From contig NC_088117.1 of assembly GCF_036370855.1 (NCBI RefSeq), positions 1,612,001 to 1,676,000 of the forward strand: a stretch of 64,000 bases of DNA, given 5' to 3'. Origin of the DNA: Dromaius novaehollandiae. Lineage: Eukaryota > Chordata > Aves > Casuariiformes > Dromaiidae. This document shows positions 1 to 12,300 of the stretch, piece by piece. The position numbers and the translations under genes are program-made. The notes under the pieces were generated by a model that saw only the letters and a list, made by a program, of their open reading frames with translations, had not been told where the DNA came from and did not search any database. The number at the start of each line of letters is the position of its first letter. The stretch's first letter is position 1.

Positions 1-1446
1 TCCTGAGGGGGCTGTCCCCACCAGCACGGCTGTGGGGCGAGCTCCATCAGCAAGCCGAGCCCAGCCTCCACTGCCAAATTCATGCTTATTCCACGTGAAA
101 AGTTCTCTGGGAGAAAACTCAGGAGGGAGAAATTTCCACCTTGAAGCCTGCAAGCGCAGAGGAACTGCCACAGCTTTGCGTCATCCTTAAATTTGGAGCC
201 AGCTGAGCTTATGTAAGGTCTCCGGGTGCAGGTAGCTCCCCAAAAGCATCTCCAGAATCGCCTGGATCCACCCCGCACCAGGCCTGCGGCTTCTCCTCTG
301 GCGCAGTGAGTCACCGGGACCCGAATGGCTTTGCCGAGCATCAAAGCCAGGGAGCTGTGACAAGGAGGCCCTGCCCAAGTGCCGCCTCAGCGCTGGGAAA
401 TTCCCGAAGCAAATGCAGCCACAGGCAATAACTTCATCAGCCTCCACCAGAGCGCGAAGGAAGCCAACTGAGAGCCGATGGAGAGAGAAAGACCGGGGTG
501 TTTTGAACCGCAGGAAGATTTTGAAAAATAGCACCTTTCTTGCCCTTCCCAAGCGACGCGACGCCATCTGCATGGTGCTCCATCCTCCTCTGTGGTGACC
601 GATGGGAACGGTCCCCAAACCCCTCATCGGCACCACTGCCCCCCTCCCTTGCTTGTCCCCCCCACCAGCGAGTTTCTTGGGGTGCCCCCAACCCCGCTGC
701 AAAGGAATAGAGGGTGCGAGGGCGGAAATCAGCAGGGCCTCCCGCCCTCGCCTCCCGCCAGCGCCGTCCCGCGGGGCAGGGCCGACAACAATATTCGGTC
801 CCCAAACAATGCGGCGAGCGCAGGCACTCCCTGCCTTCCTGCGCGCTCTGCCGCAGCCAACGAGGCAGAAAGCACTCGCGGTCCAGCAGAAACGCTCGGC
901 GCCCTACAAACCCGCGTGGCGCGGAGCGATGGCCAGGAGCGGCCGTGGGAACGCGCGGCGTCGGCCGGACTTCTCGAAGGAAAGTGCCTTGCCGCGAGCG
1001 GACTGCCGCGTCCCCGCACGAGCCTGCCGCAGCGACGAGGGGTGCTGGGTTTGCTCCCACCTGCATCTTCTAAGGCCGACGCGCTAAATGCACTAAAACC
1101 AAGCAAACTCCCCCCAAACCCCTCTCCCCTTTAAAATGCAGAAATAAGAGCGATCCCAGACTGCAGCTGGGAGGAAAATGCAAGCCGTGAGATTTTTCGC
1201 TCCCCTGTAAGGATAGGGAAAAAAATAAAAATAATAATAAAAAAACCCCAGAAAAGCTTCTCATCAACATTTTAGCCTTTGCAAAGCGCTGCTTCCCTCA
1301 AAGCACGTAATTCTTCTGACAGGTGAGTAAACAGCACATTCGCAAGCTGTCATCCGAGCAGAGGGTGGGGGAGCAAGCCGTCTCTGCCCGGATTGACGCA
1401 TACGCGTGACGGCTCGGTAAGACGGCAAGGCCGGTGGAGCAGCTCT

Positions 1447-1489
1447 GTTTGTTTTTTTTTTCCTTTTAATTAATTTTTTTTTTTTTTTA
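1447..1489. repeat. T-rich simple tract
   Basis: Two runs of T are separated by a short A/T stretch. This is a plain homopolymer-type tract inside the CpG-rich region, with no sign of function. Confidence 0.8.
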
Positions 1490-2247
1490 ATCAAGACGCC
1501 CCACAACAACAGTGGTTCAGGCCCCTCCCAGCGCTGCTGCACAAAGATCAGCCCCGCTGAGAAATTAATAGTCTCTCACCGGTCTGGAAATGGTTCCCCC
1601 AAGCGCCTTCCAACGCGCCTAAGCGGAAAAGTTTGCCGCCGCCGGCACCGATCGCCAGCGGCCTCCACCGAGCCGCCGCCGGGACGGCGTCGCCGTCGCC
1701 CGACATCCCCCAAAGCCGCGGCTGCGAGCGGGGTCACGCCGCGCTACGGCCGAGAGCCGGCCCGGCGCCGGGCAGCGCTGCGGGCTGCAAGCGGCTGGAT
1801 GCTGGTCAAGCAAAAACCAGACCTTGCGGGACAAACCGCCCGGGGGGTCCGGGAAGAGCCGCGGGGTATTTCCCACCTTGCCTGCGCGGCCGCAATCACG
1901 GCTCCGCGCTGGGGGCCGCCGCGAGCCTCGTGCCGGGCCGAGCCCCGGCGCTGCCGCTGCACCTGCCGCTTCCCCGCCGGCGGAGCGGGCGCCCCGGGCA
2001 GCGCAGGCGGTAGCGGGGCGCTTCTCCCCTGACCGGGAGGGGTGTTTAGCCCCCGGGTAGGGGCGAGGCCCCCCCGAGCTGGGAGCTGAGGCAGGCGGGA
2101 TGCGCGGCCCCGCACCCCGGCGGGGGGGCAGTGCCGAGACCTTGCGGGCGATGCCGGGACAACCGGGTCCCTCGCGGGCGGGGGGGACGGGCGGCCCCGG
2201 GCCCGCGGCCAGGCCCCTCGGGCGGCGCGGCGCGGCGCGGCACTCAC

Positions 2248-2347
2248 CGGCCTCGCTGGCGGCGGCGCGCAGGCGGCAGGCGCCGAGGGCGGCGAGCAGC
2301 AGCAGGGCTCCGCGGCGGGCGGCGGCGGCGCTCCGGGCCGCCACCAT
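2248..2347 (-). CDS. First coding exon of an unidentified secreted or membrane protein (5' end of gene only)
   Basis: The ATG at 2347 has a strong Kozak context (CACC before, G after). It opens a 33-codon frame with two features of a signal peptide: an Arg-rich start, then a run of Leu/Ala (GALLLLAALGA) ending near AAASEA. The exon stops at a consensus donor (GCCG|GTGAGT), leaving phase 1. The rest of the gene must lie to the left; I could not find a second exon between 1 and 2247, so it is probably outside the window. The exon sits inside a CpG island, as expected for a promoter-proximal first exon. I do not recognise the protein from 33 residues. NPDC1, which lies in the same gene neighbourhood in mammals and has a similar Ala-rich signal peptide, is one guess, but it is unproven. 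Confidence 0.55.
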
Positions 2348-2589
2348 GGTGCGGCGGCGCGGGCAGGCGACGGGGCCGCGGCGGCTGCGGGCGGCGCGGG
2401 CCGGGCACGGCGGGGCGGGGGCGCCGGGGCGGCTCCCGCCCACGGGGCGGCGCGGGGCGGGCGGAGCCGCGGCCGCCGCGCTCCGCTCCCGGGCGGCGGC
2501 TGCGGGCACCGGGGCTCGGAGCGCCGCGCCGCGGCCTCCGGCTCCTCCGCGCCCGGCCCGCCGGGCCCCGGCCCTCCCGCAGCCTGCTG

Positions 2590-3570
2590 CGGTCGGTCTG
2601 CCGGGGAACCGAGCCCTGCCGGCATCGCTGCCGGGGCCCGAACGCCTCCCGCGCTCCTCTGGGATCGACTTGCCAGGGGTCTCCCCCCCCCGCCCCCGGC
2701 GTCTAAACCCCTCCTGCACCCCCTTGGGATGTGTCTGCCGGGGAGCCCGACCCCACCAGGATCACTGCGGGGGACCCAGCCTCACCTGCATCCCTTTGGG
2801 ATGTGTCTACCGGGGAGCCCAGCCCCTCCAGGATCACTGCAGGGGACCTAAACTCACCTGCACCCCTTTGGGATGCGTCTACTGGGGAGCCTGACCCGGC
2901 CAGGATCACTCCTGGAGCCCCAACCTCACCTGCAACCCTTTGGGATGCCTCTGCCAGGGAGCCCAACCCCGCCAGGATCACTGCAGGGGACCCAGCCTCA
3001 CCTGCATCCCTTTGGGATGTGTCTTCTGGGGAGCCCAGCCCCGCCAGGATCACTGCAGGAGCCCCAAAGGCCGCATGAACCCCGATAGGGTTCAGCCTGC
3101 TGGGGAACCAAACCCATCCGGCATCATTGCCAAGGCCCAAATACCTCCTGCCCTCCTCTAGCATTGGCCTGCCAGGGCCCCAACCTGCCCTGGGATCACT
3201 GCCCACGGCCCAGAAGCCTCCTGCACCCTATTGGGATTTGTCTGCTGTGGTCCCAAACCGCTCCAGGATCACTGCCCGGGGCCCAAACCCCACTCATACC
3301 CCTTTTGGAGCTGCCTGCTGAGGCCCCAACCCCTTCACCACCCAAATGCCTCCCGCCCCTCTCGTGCTCAGTTTGTGGGGGCTCGAACCCCTCTGGGATC
3401 ACTGCCAGGATCTAACCCCCTCCTGCACCCCTTTGCTATCACCCTGCTGGGGCCCCAAACACCTCCGAGATGGTTGCTGGGACCCAGCTTCTCCTGCATG
3501 CCATTGAGATTGGTCTGCTTGAGGCCCCAGATCAGCCTGGGATCCCTGCAGAGGTCCATATGCCCCTGCC
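2590..3570. repeat. 72-bp minisatellite, about 13 copies
   Basis: The marker TTGGGAT recurs at 2724, 2796, 2868, 2940 and 3012, exactly 72 bp apart. Each unit also holds a conserved AGGATCACTGC-like core. Copies between about 2715 and 3075 are very alike; those towards 2590 and 3570 are more diverged and vary slightly in length. Because 72 is a multiple of three, reading frames stay open across the array on both strands and encode 24-residue repeats. I read this as a consequence of period length and lack of stops, not as a gene. Confidence 0.85.
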
Positions 3571-3599
3571 TGCAGTACCCTGCCACCAAGAAGAAGTCA

Positions 3600-6500
3600 G
3601 AAACTCCCAGTCCCACTCTCCTGGTGCCTCCCCTGCTCTCTGCGCTGCCCCGGGGCAGGGACAGGGCACTGGGCCAGCGAGAGGGCTGATCAGCACTGCT
3701 GGCGCCCTGCTGCCTGCCCTGCTCAGCCACCAGCCACTGGTGAGAGCCAGAGCTGGGGGGCAGATCCCCCTGCAGCATTGGGACCAGATGGAGAGGGCTG
3801 GCCCCCGCTCCAGATTCCCATTCGTGGCCAAAATGCAAAGCAGGGAGGCTGCGTGCCGCTGGAGCGCTGGGAGCTCTGCATCCGTTTCTAGCCTGGTAGG
3901 ACATTGGTGCAGCAAAATCGACTGGGCTTTTCCTTGTCCTCCAAACTACCCTTCCTTTTAACGCATACATTTTCCAAATGCTGCTTCTCTAGGGCCCTTT
4001 CGTGTGTGCTGAACAGCAGCCTGGAATATTAGTTTCGCAAGGCTGCTGTATTGCATGGAGTTGTCTCTGCATGCTGGGCAGGACTGATAAAATCAAATCT
4101 CGTAAGCGGAAATGCAACCTGCACGCAGAAATAGATAAGGAGTCTGGAACAGCAGAGATGCGATTTCTGTGGAGCTTTAGCTGTCAACCCAAAATGGGAG
4201 GCTAGGGAGAAAGAACGGCGGATGCTGGGTCTCTGTTCCTGCCCCCATCCCTCAGAAATCACGTAAACTGGGGGCAAGGAGTTAGGGAAAGCCTCGGCAG
4301 GCAGGTCGGGGTTTTGGGTTGCTCCCTGGGCTATGCCCAAGGCTGGCGGTGGAAGTCACACGCGGGGAGACTTTGCAGCTGCGAGCTGGGGGATTGCTCT
4401 CAGAAACCAAAAAGTGAATTTTTTCAAACTGATCTTAAGCTGTTCCAGTATTTCGCTTCCCTCCCTGATGGACAACCGCATCGTTTGGGAGGGCTGAGTT
4501 TGTCAGGCCTCAGCTGCAGCCAGCAGTTCTGCATGCAGCTTTGCAAGGCTGAAAAGCCCCTCCTTTTTCTATCACACAGCAAGTCCCCAAGCACCAGCAT
4601 CTATGGACCGAGCTGTCTTCCAAACGCCTCCTCAGGACCCAGGTATATTGGGGCAAGCTCATGTTGTAGGGCTTATTTTTCGACCCCTGGATCTTTCTTA
4701 TGGTTCTCCCTCCATTCCCATGTCCTCCTTGAAGCACGAATATCAGAGCTGACTGCAGCTACTGTTTTACCAGTGCTCTATGGAGACGTAAGGTCGCTCC
4801 CCGGCTGCCAGTCCTGGGTCTCGGGGATGCCCTAGGGATGCCCCAGTCATGTCCCCATCCTCTGTCCGTGCTTTCTGCGCATTTCGGCCTATTCAGGTGC
4901 AGCCTGTTGACCTGTGACCAGACCATCTGGGGAGGCAGATCCTTCTGCAACAGCCAGATGTGCCCACTCTTTGCCACCACACTGGCCGTTGCATCTTAGC
5001 AGAGATCCCTGGTTATTGTCTCTGGCGTTGGGAACGGCTCCATGCAAGGAGGAGCTGCTCCTGGGCTGTGCACGGGTGTGTGCCCCAGCTTCTGTGAAAC
5101 ACGGGTTTTCATCAAGATGGCAGTGGATGCTGAGGCAAATAGCTTCACAAAATCCCGGCGTACGATCCCCACCCAGGTGCTTCATACACAGACCTGAAAA
5201 ACCATGGCATGGGCAAGCCAACATGGTGCTCGACAGGACCTGCTTTCCATGAGCCTGCTGACCGACACTTGGTATATTTTTAGTCCCTAATTCTTGGTGG
5301 ATGAATTCCCATATTAGCCGGCCTGTCTTTTCACTGGGCTCAGCACCAGGCTGAGCACTTTGGCGCTCTCTGCGTGAGCCCCATCAGAGCATTAGCTGTG
5401 CCCTGGCAGGCCTCCAGCCTCGGGGAGCTCCTTGGCTTTCCAAGGTTTGCTAGGAGCCAGCCGCGGGGGCTCAGAGCAAGCTCCGTTGGCTGCCCGGGGG
5501 TGCAGCATGCTGGGGCTGCTGAGCCGAAGTCCTTCAGCGGTGGCTGTCTGCTGCAAGCTGCCCTTGCAGCCAAAAGCTGCCCAGGAAGGTGGAGATAGTG
5601 ATGGGTGAGAGCACTGGATGGGGCAGATGTTTGGGACAAGCCCTGGGGACAGCACTCTTTGCAGAGTTATCATTTGCCTCTAGCAGCAGCCACTGTGGCC
5701 TGGCTGGGATTTGTTATGCTTGAACACCCTTTACAGCCTTCTGTTTTCTTTAATTTCCATGGCCTTCCATCTCTCACCCCTGCCAGCAGTCTGGGCAAGC
5801 CCATGATTTTACTTCCAAAGGAAAGACCCTGCATTTCCTTTTCTGACTAATTTGCTTGAGCTCTTTAGTCATTAATTGCTTCCCAATTTTAACATGCACC
5901 TCTGGGAGCAGTGAGTGCACTGGGCAGCAGTGCCATAAGAACTGGGCCAGGCTTCCCAGAACTGCACCCACCTCGGCCAGCTGCCGACAGAGGGAAGGGG
6001 CCGAGGCCACGGGTTTTGCAGGACTGGTGGTCTTCTGCAACAGCCGGGGACCCGAAACAGCCATTTGTCCAGGCCAGGGCCCTCCATTCTCTTTACTTTC
6101 CTGTCCCTGATAAGGGGAGCACAAGGCAGGACCAGAAGGCACTAGGTGGATTTCCAAATTTCATTTAGGTGTTTGTGTGTGCACCATGTCTGGTGGAGCA
6201 TGGTCCAGCACAGCATTCTGCACAAGAACCGGTTGGAGGTGCTGGCTGGGTGTAAGGCTCAGCTGGAGAAAATGACCTAAATCTGGTGGCTTGTTGCCAA
6301 AGTGGGATTGGAGAGTTACCGGGATAGATAGCGGGCAAGACCAAAGAGTAACTGGGACAAACTGATCCCATTTACGCTGGTGCAAATCCATAACAAACGT
6401 AGTGATTTCAATACGTTCTGACTGTGCCAAGCCCCTGCTTTCGCCCTTCCTTGTTCATGTCACCAAAGGACAGAAAGGCCCAGCTTAGCAGCAAGGATGA

Positions 6501-8400
6501 AGCCTTTATGGGCCTCAAGGAGCAGGACAGAGTTCTTTGAAGTCCCTGCCAAGTCCCTCCTCTGCCCTGTCCTGGTTTCATAGCCATGGGTGCCCTTCTG
6601 CAGCATGACGGTGCCATCTCATGGCTTGGTACCTCTCGAGCAGGGTCTGGCTCCAGGACCCTGCTCACCTGCATGACCAGGGCAGGACATGCGAGAACTG
6701 AAGCCAGTCTGACCCTGTCCAGGCCACAGTTCTAGCTCTCCTCCATGGCCTGGTTAGTGCCTCCCTCTTGACCTCCAAATCTCTTCTCAGGTACTGGATA
6801 TTTTCCCCTTTTTAACATATATTGCCCTCACTGCATGAAGGCAAAAGGTTGTATTTGGTTGTGTAAGTTGGTTAATATTGTGTTTTACTGAAATCGCTTT
6901 AGTTCTATAATTCAAACATTTAACACTACATAGGACTCAGACTAAGGAGTTCTAGGCTAAGAAACACCCCATATTTGAGATTTACCTGTAACACTGGATA
7001 TTCTTGTACCTACTCAAAGGGTCCCTCTGGATCAAGTTTGATATTTGTCTTGACCTTGCTGCCATTCCTTGCAGCAGTGAATTTTTCAGTCTGATCAAGT
7101 GAAAAAAAGAAAGGGAGGCTCTGGTTTTTGGAGTGCAGTGAGATGGACCAGACTAGCTACAAGACCGTTTCACAGGCCAGCTTTCTGCAGAGCAAGTGAT
7201 TACCTGGGAGAAGGCATTTTTTGATGTGTCTGGAGAGCAGGACACACCAGGAGGTGGCAGAGTTTTCCGCAAGCCCAGAAGTGCTGAGAGTCAAGATGGG
7301 AGGAGACAGCAGTGTCGGAGCCAGTTAGTGGTTCCTGATGGTAAAGAGGACCACAGGGACCAGGCGCTCTGCAGTGGTGAGGAATTACAAAGCTGATGTG
7401 ACCACGGCCTGATAGGCAAGAGAGAGGGTCTCCAGCGTGGCTGTGAAAGCACTGGCCAGAACAGTACAGAGAGGCTGCCACCCACGACACCCCACCGAGA
7501 TCAAGGGATGGGTCTGTCCAGAAACAAACCCAGCGAAAGATGGGCTGTGCAAGGAGTGCTGGGGCTCGGAGCAAACCAGAGCCACGGGGACTCCTGGGCG
7601 CCAGGACTGCGCTGGAGGTGCGGTAGCTTCGGAAGAGGAGATCTCTGGGGTAGGCAGGCTGGGATGGTGGAGCAACTGCTGCCAAGCAAGCCGTGAGACA
7701 CCTCCACCCCCACCCCTCCCTCCACTGTCCTCTTCCAGGGACTTTGCACAGACTGAGAGGAGATGAGAGTCATAACAGAAACGGGCGGTGGAAAGGAGCC
7801 AAGTGGGAGCAGCAGGCTTTCCAGGCAGCTGCTCATCGGGGCTGGTGGCAGCTCAGGCCCTATGGGCAGGGCAGGTGCAGGCAGAGCCTTCGGGAAGACA
7901 AACACCCACAAAGCCCTAGAGCTGTGCCTGCCGCCATGCTGAGGAGAGAGAACCAGAGTGACCCACAGCCTGCGGCACGGCCTGAGGGGCATGGACAGGG
8001 CACCCGTCTGCCCAGAGAGCAGAGGGGTTGTGTGGGCTGGCTTGACTGGGTGCAAGCTCTCTTTTGGGCAGGCTGGAGCCATTTGCCATGCAGGAGCCAC
8101 CTCGCAAGTCCCTGCTGTGCAGGATTACCCTCTCCCACAATCCTGGCAAGGACAAGGTCTTGCCAAGACAGTGAGTCCTATAGGCTGGCCAGGAGAGAGC
8201 AGGCAGGGGCAGCACAGTTCCGGCAAATGGGAAATAACTGGGGACTACGGGCCGGCAAAGTGCTGGCGTGTGTCCAGGGGAGTCTGTGACTCCTGGGAAG
8301 GTGGAGAGGAGAATCACACCTGCCATGCTGCATCAGGGGGTGTCTGAGAGCCCAAACCACCTCTTCGAGGTTCCCTGTGCTTCCCAGCATCACACCAAAC
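3600..8400. other. Intergenic stretch with no recognised gene
   Basis: This lies between the minisatellite and the 3' end of the 9340-15362 lipocalin gene. Open frames are short and match no family I know. There is no clear exon set, RNA gene or intact repeat. Very old repeats too decayed to recognise by eye could be present. Confidence 0.5.
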
Positions 8401-8422
8401 CGTGGGGCAGGGTTGCAATCTC

Positions 8423-8428
8423 TTTATT
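8423..8428 (-). terminator. Poly(A) signal AATAAA of the 9340-15362 lipocalin gene
   Basis: AATAAA reads on the minus strand. It lies about 170 bp into a candidate 3'UTR exon that begins at 8597 after the acceptor CATTTCCTAG. The coding exon ending at 9340 has TAG directly followed by a GTGAGT donor, so a separate 3'UTR exon is expected. Confidence 0.6.
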
Positions 8429-8644
8429 TGGGAGTGGGGGGGGTTGGTACGCATGGGACAGCAGGGCTGCCGGAGCCAGCCCCGAGCATGGCAGGGGCCA
8501 GGTACCACAGAGCAGGGGGCTAAGCCAGGATCCTTGAGCACTGACCCGTCGGGAGTGAGCAGGGCTGGAGGCGCTTGGTGAGACAGGACTCGCTCTCCTA
8601 GGAAATGCAGAGAGGGACCTGCTGAGGCCATGCTGTCTCCGTCC

Positions 8645-8777
8645 TTGGAGGTTTGCAAGACCCCACTTAAGAAAACGTGAGTTACCTGGTCTGACCCCCA
8701 TAGCTGACCCTGCTTTGAGCAGGAGGTTGGACTAGAGACCTACCAAGGGCCCTTCCAGCCTAAATTACCCTATGACA
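8645..8777 (+). mobile_element. CR1 LINE, 3' end fragment
   Basis: The stretch runs through GGAGGTTGGACTAGA, then CCCTTCCAGCCTAAATTA and ends with CCTATGAC. This is the characteristic 3' end of avian CR1, in sense orientation. Only about 130 bp remains, a typical 5'-truncated insertion. It lies between the last coding exon of the neighbouring lipocalin gene and that gene's likely 3'UTR exon. Confidence 0.85.
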
Positions 8778-9339
8778 CCCCAATCCCATTGACTGATCAC
8801 TGGAGCAAATGGTTGCTGTTTGCCTGGGTCAGACCTCAGCCCAGCTCCACAGTGGCAAGGCAGCCCCAGCTCCACCTCTGAGGTTTTGGCCCATAGCAGG
8901 CAGCCACTAGTTCCCAAACTCCCAAGACTCAGGCTCAGTCCTTAGTGGGGCAGAGCCATGTGGAGACCTTAGTTTCTGGAGAGCAGGAGCTGCTCGTGAT
9001 GGTCAGCACTAATGATCCTGTGGGAAAGGGTGCAGGAGGACTGCTCTGCCTTCCAGCCTGCCTTTCGCTACTTCAAGTACCAGATTTGGGACAGGCAGTG
9101 GAGGCTGTTTCCCCATATCTTGTTAGTGCCAAAATTCAGAACTTAAGAGTTACTTGGCAGAAAAAAAAAAGTTACTTTTCTAGCCTTTATCTGGTGCTCA
9201 GCCTCTCCCCAGGAGAACTGATTAGAGGTCACTTTTGGATTGGTTTTTCCCTGTGCTGCAAGGCTCTGGGTGGGAAAACAGAAGGACTTTGGGGGGCTTG
9301 GTCCAGCAGAAAGATGGGAGAGATGAAGCTCTGACTCAC

Positions 9340-12300
9340 CTATGCTGACTGCGGGCGGCACTCCTCTGAAAAGAAAACAAGGGATGAGGCCCATGTGCTG
9401 CTCCAGAGAGAAGCCCAACAAGTAACTCAGCACAGAGCAAAGCTGCTCAGCAGTCACCCAAACGGATGCTCAGCACAGCCCAAAATCCACCACGCACCCG
9501 TATAGGGTGATCTTGTTCATTAATGTTTGTGCCTTGTGCCCCACGCACTGGCTGTGTCCCTGCGAGGGCTGAGCCTGCCCCGGCTCAGTGCAGAGCATCC
9601 TGGGGCACCTCTGCCCTCGCTGCCCATTTGTGCACTGAGTGTGCCATGCTCACATGTGCTCCTCATGTGGCAGCCATGGGAAGGTGACAAAAGGGCCCTT
9701 CGCCTCTCACCACCTCAGCACTGTTACTGCGCTCCATGCAAGCAAGACCTCAACATGCAGGACAGTGGTGTCCCAGCTGCAAGGAGGACCCATGGGCAGG
9801 GGCTGATGGATTCTCTTACTGGCTTTGGGCAGCATCACTGTCTGCTCCTTGGAAAGTCCCACCTCCTTTATGGTGTCATTGAATCTCTGCAGCACGCTGG
9901 GTTTCACTTTAGTATTTCTGCCTGCAGGTGACAGAGAGTGAGTCAGAGTGAGCTGCTGCCTGCAGCCAGCACCAAAACGCTGCCCTCAAACCTCCTCTGG
10001 TGGAGCAGGGCTGGCTGCCAACCTGAGGATGGGCAGTGCCAGGCTTGGAGGGGAGACGGTGCTGGGAACACTTTGTGAGTTCCATGAGGTACCTCTCCCC
10101 TCTCAGCAAGCTCAGGGTGCTGCCAGGCCAGCTGTGCTGCATCCAGCCCCCAGACACCCCCAGGGTGATGGGGTTGTTGATGGCAGGCTGTCTGGCAGTA
10201 TCTGCAGTCCTGCATGGAGGGGCTTGGCAGAGAGCCTGCCCCAAGCATCCCTCTCCTCCCTGTGTTTTGCTGCACTTTTATGTGCTTTCTCCAGCACCTA
10301 CCATAGAGAAACAGCACTAAGATCTTCTGCCCTTTGTAGTCTCGGTGGCCAAGGACAATGGCGTAACTGCCGTAGTCAGTGTCAACCAGGCCACAGTCGT
10401 GGAGATTTTCATCTGCAAAAGAAAGCAGAGGGTCCCGGGTACTTGGAAGGGGAGAGCTCTGCGCCCAGAAGCAGGGAGATGGGGACAGGACAAGCATCCC
10501 ATGCTGGATAGTACCACGTGTCACAGTGGGAGGTGTTAGACATGGGCTGGGGAGGTGAAGGGCTTGTGGTACCCCTTCCCATCACCACACCCCTTGCACA
10601 CCCTGCACCCCTCTACTGCACCACTTGCACCCTTCCTCATCACCCTGCGCTGTCCTCCACACCCCTTGCATACCCCGTGACCCATCTCAGTTCTCTGCGC
10701 CAGCCCGGGGCAGCCCAGTACCAGTGGTTCCCTGGGGCACAGTTGCTTCGCAGATAGAGCCCACTTCCACACGGGCCCATGGGAAGCACGCAGCCTCTTC
10801 CCCTTGTACACCGGGGCCTGGTTACCCCCCCAGTACCAATCCATAGGTCCAAGAACGACCTCCTAAGCCCTAATCCTAACATGAGAATGCACGTTCCAGT
10901 TCCCTCTGGTAAGCAGCTCAGGGCCAAGAGCTCTGGGACAGCACTGGATTCGAGGGAGACTTGTGTCCATGCTCCTTTCCTGCACTTCCCAGCAACATCC
11001 ACCCGCAAATGCCGGACCTGCTTTCCTCTGACACACCTTTTGCCCTGTGGCAAGTTCTGGGCCCAAAAAAAGGCATTTCTTGCTCAGCCCAGCATGTCAG
11101 GTTTCTGTCTTGAATGTATCCTCACCCAGCACCATTCCCAACCCTGGTGGGGCTCCTGACCAGCCCAGCTGAAGCCAGTGTAGGCTTTGCTGTACCGCTG
11201 CCATGCTCTCCTCTCTTTTCCTCCCTTCTGGCCTCATAGCTCAAGCTTCGAGCCTGATCCCGAGCCCAGATCCCTGCACATTCCCACTTCCCCAATGTTG
11301 ACTGGCTGCAAGGCATGGCTTGGGAACTCCCTGCACACCAGCCTCGCTCCCCGTACCGGCAGTGCAACTTAGCCCTGGCCACAGGGTGATGTGGTGACTT
11401 CCAGCTCCACAGGGCCTGGTCAGCTACAGCCTTGCAACGTCTCTCTCTCAGGGTGACGCTATAGCCCCGGGTGGACCCAGGGCTGCAGATATTGGCTCTT
11501 ACCAGACTTGTGAGAAACATCACTTCTTTGCTTCAAATCATCGTCAGAGCTCCAAGGCCCTGCAGAGCCTAAAGAAAGTAATTTATTTAGCCTTGGGAAC
11601 AAAGGATGCTTTTAACAGCCCCTGATCCATGGGGTCTAAGACATGCCCCGAGGGGGTGTCTGGAGGACCCTCCTAATGCTATATCCAACAAAAACACCAG
11701 TAGGATGTTAGGGGTCCCAGCATTGTATCCCAGTGTTTATTATTATTATTATTACTACTACTACTGTTAGAGCTTCTGTTACTGTTAGAGTGTTGTTATT
11801 ATCATTACTTTCAGAGGTTAGGGCCTTTCTGAGGATGCTTCTGGGCAACGTCTTTCTGAATTAACCTAGCACTTACCCTCACCAACAACCAGGCATGCAC
11901 ACAAACCAGCAGATGCCCGTGGCCACCAGACAGCCTATCCTGGGGCACCCTGCGAAGCAGCCGCTTTGTGCAGCACAGAAAGGAGATCTTTCTCCCTCAG
12001 ATGGGCGCAGGCCTGTGAGGCATCGCCTGTGAACCCAGCTGCAGCATGCTCAGTGTAGAGACCTGGAGGGTGGGTGGAGCTGGGCTGGGCTCAGGGACAG
12101 GGGGTCACTGTATCCGGATGGAGTCATGTCCGAATGGCTTTCCCCGACATCTGGTATGGTTCCCAGCTTGTCAGACAGACAGGGGATGAGGGAAATGCAC
12201 TGGAGCTCCAGCAATGTGCAGCTGGGTGGTAATGGGCACCAAGGGTGACTAGCCTGCTGGGTACTCCAGCAGAGCCAGCTGCTCGAGTTGGCTGGTCCAG

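Larger units (their letters stand above)
600..2650. promoter_or_regulatory. CpG island around the 2347 first exon
   Basis: This stretch is very GC-rich and dense in CG dinucleotides, most strongly from about 1620 to 2650. It is broken by an A/T-rich interval near 1200-1500. It covers the signal-peptide exon at 2248-2347 and the sequence upstream of it, so it is the likely promoter of that minus-strand gene. Long open frames on both strands here follow from base composition and lack gene-like features. Confidence 0.6.

Noticed and set aside
1619-2719. 366-codon open frame on the minus strand across the CpG island
   Set aside because: Composition-driven: Ala/Arg/Pro/Gly-rich with parallel open frames on other strands. 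Only the 2347-2248 part has a start context, signal peptide and splice donor.
2346-2894. Plus-strand ATG in GCCACCATGG context starting an Arg/Gly-rich frame
   Set aside because: The sequence CCACCATGGT is nearly palindromic, so the Kozak match comes from the minus-strand start. The plus frame runs into the minisatellite and shows no domain.
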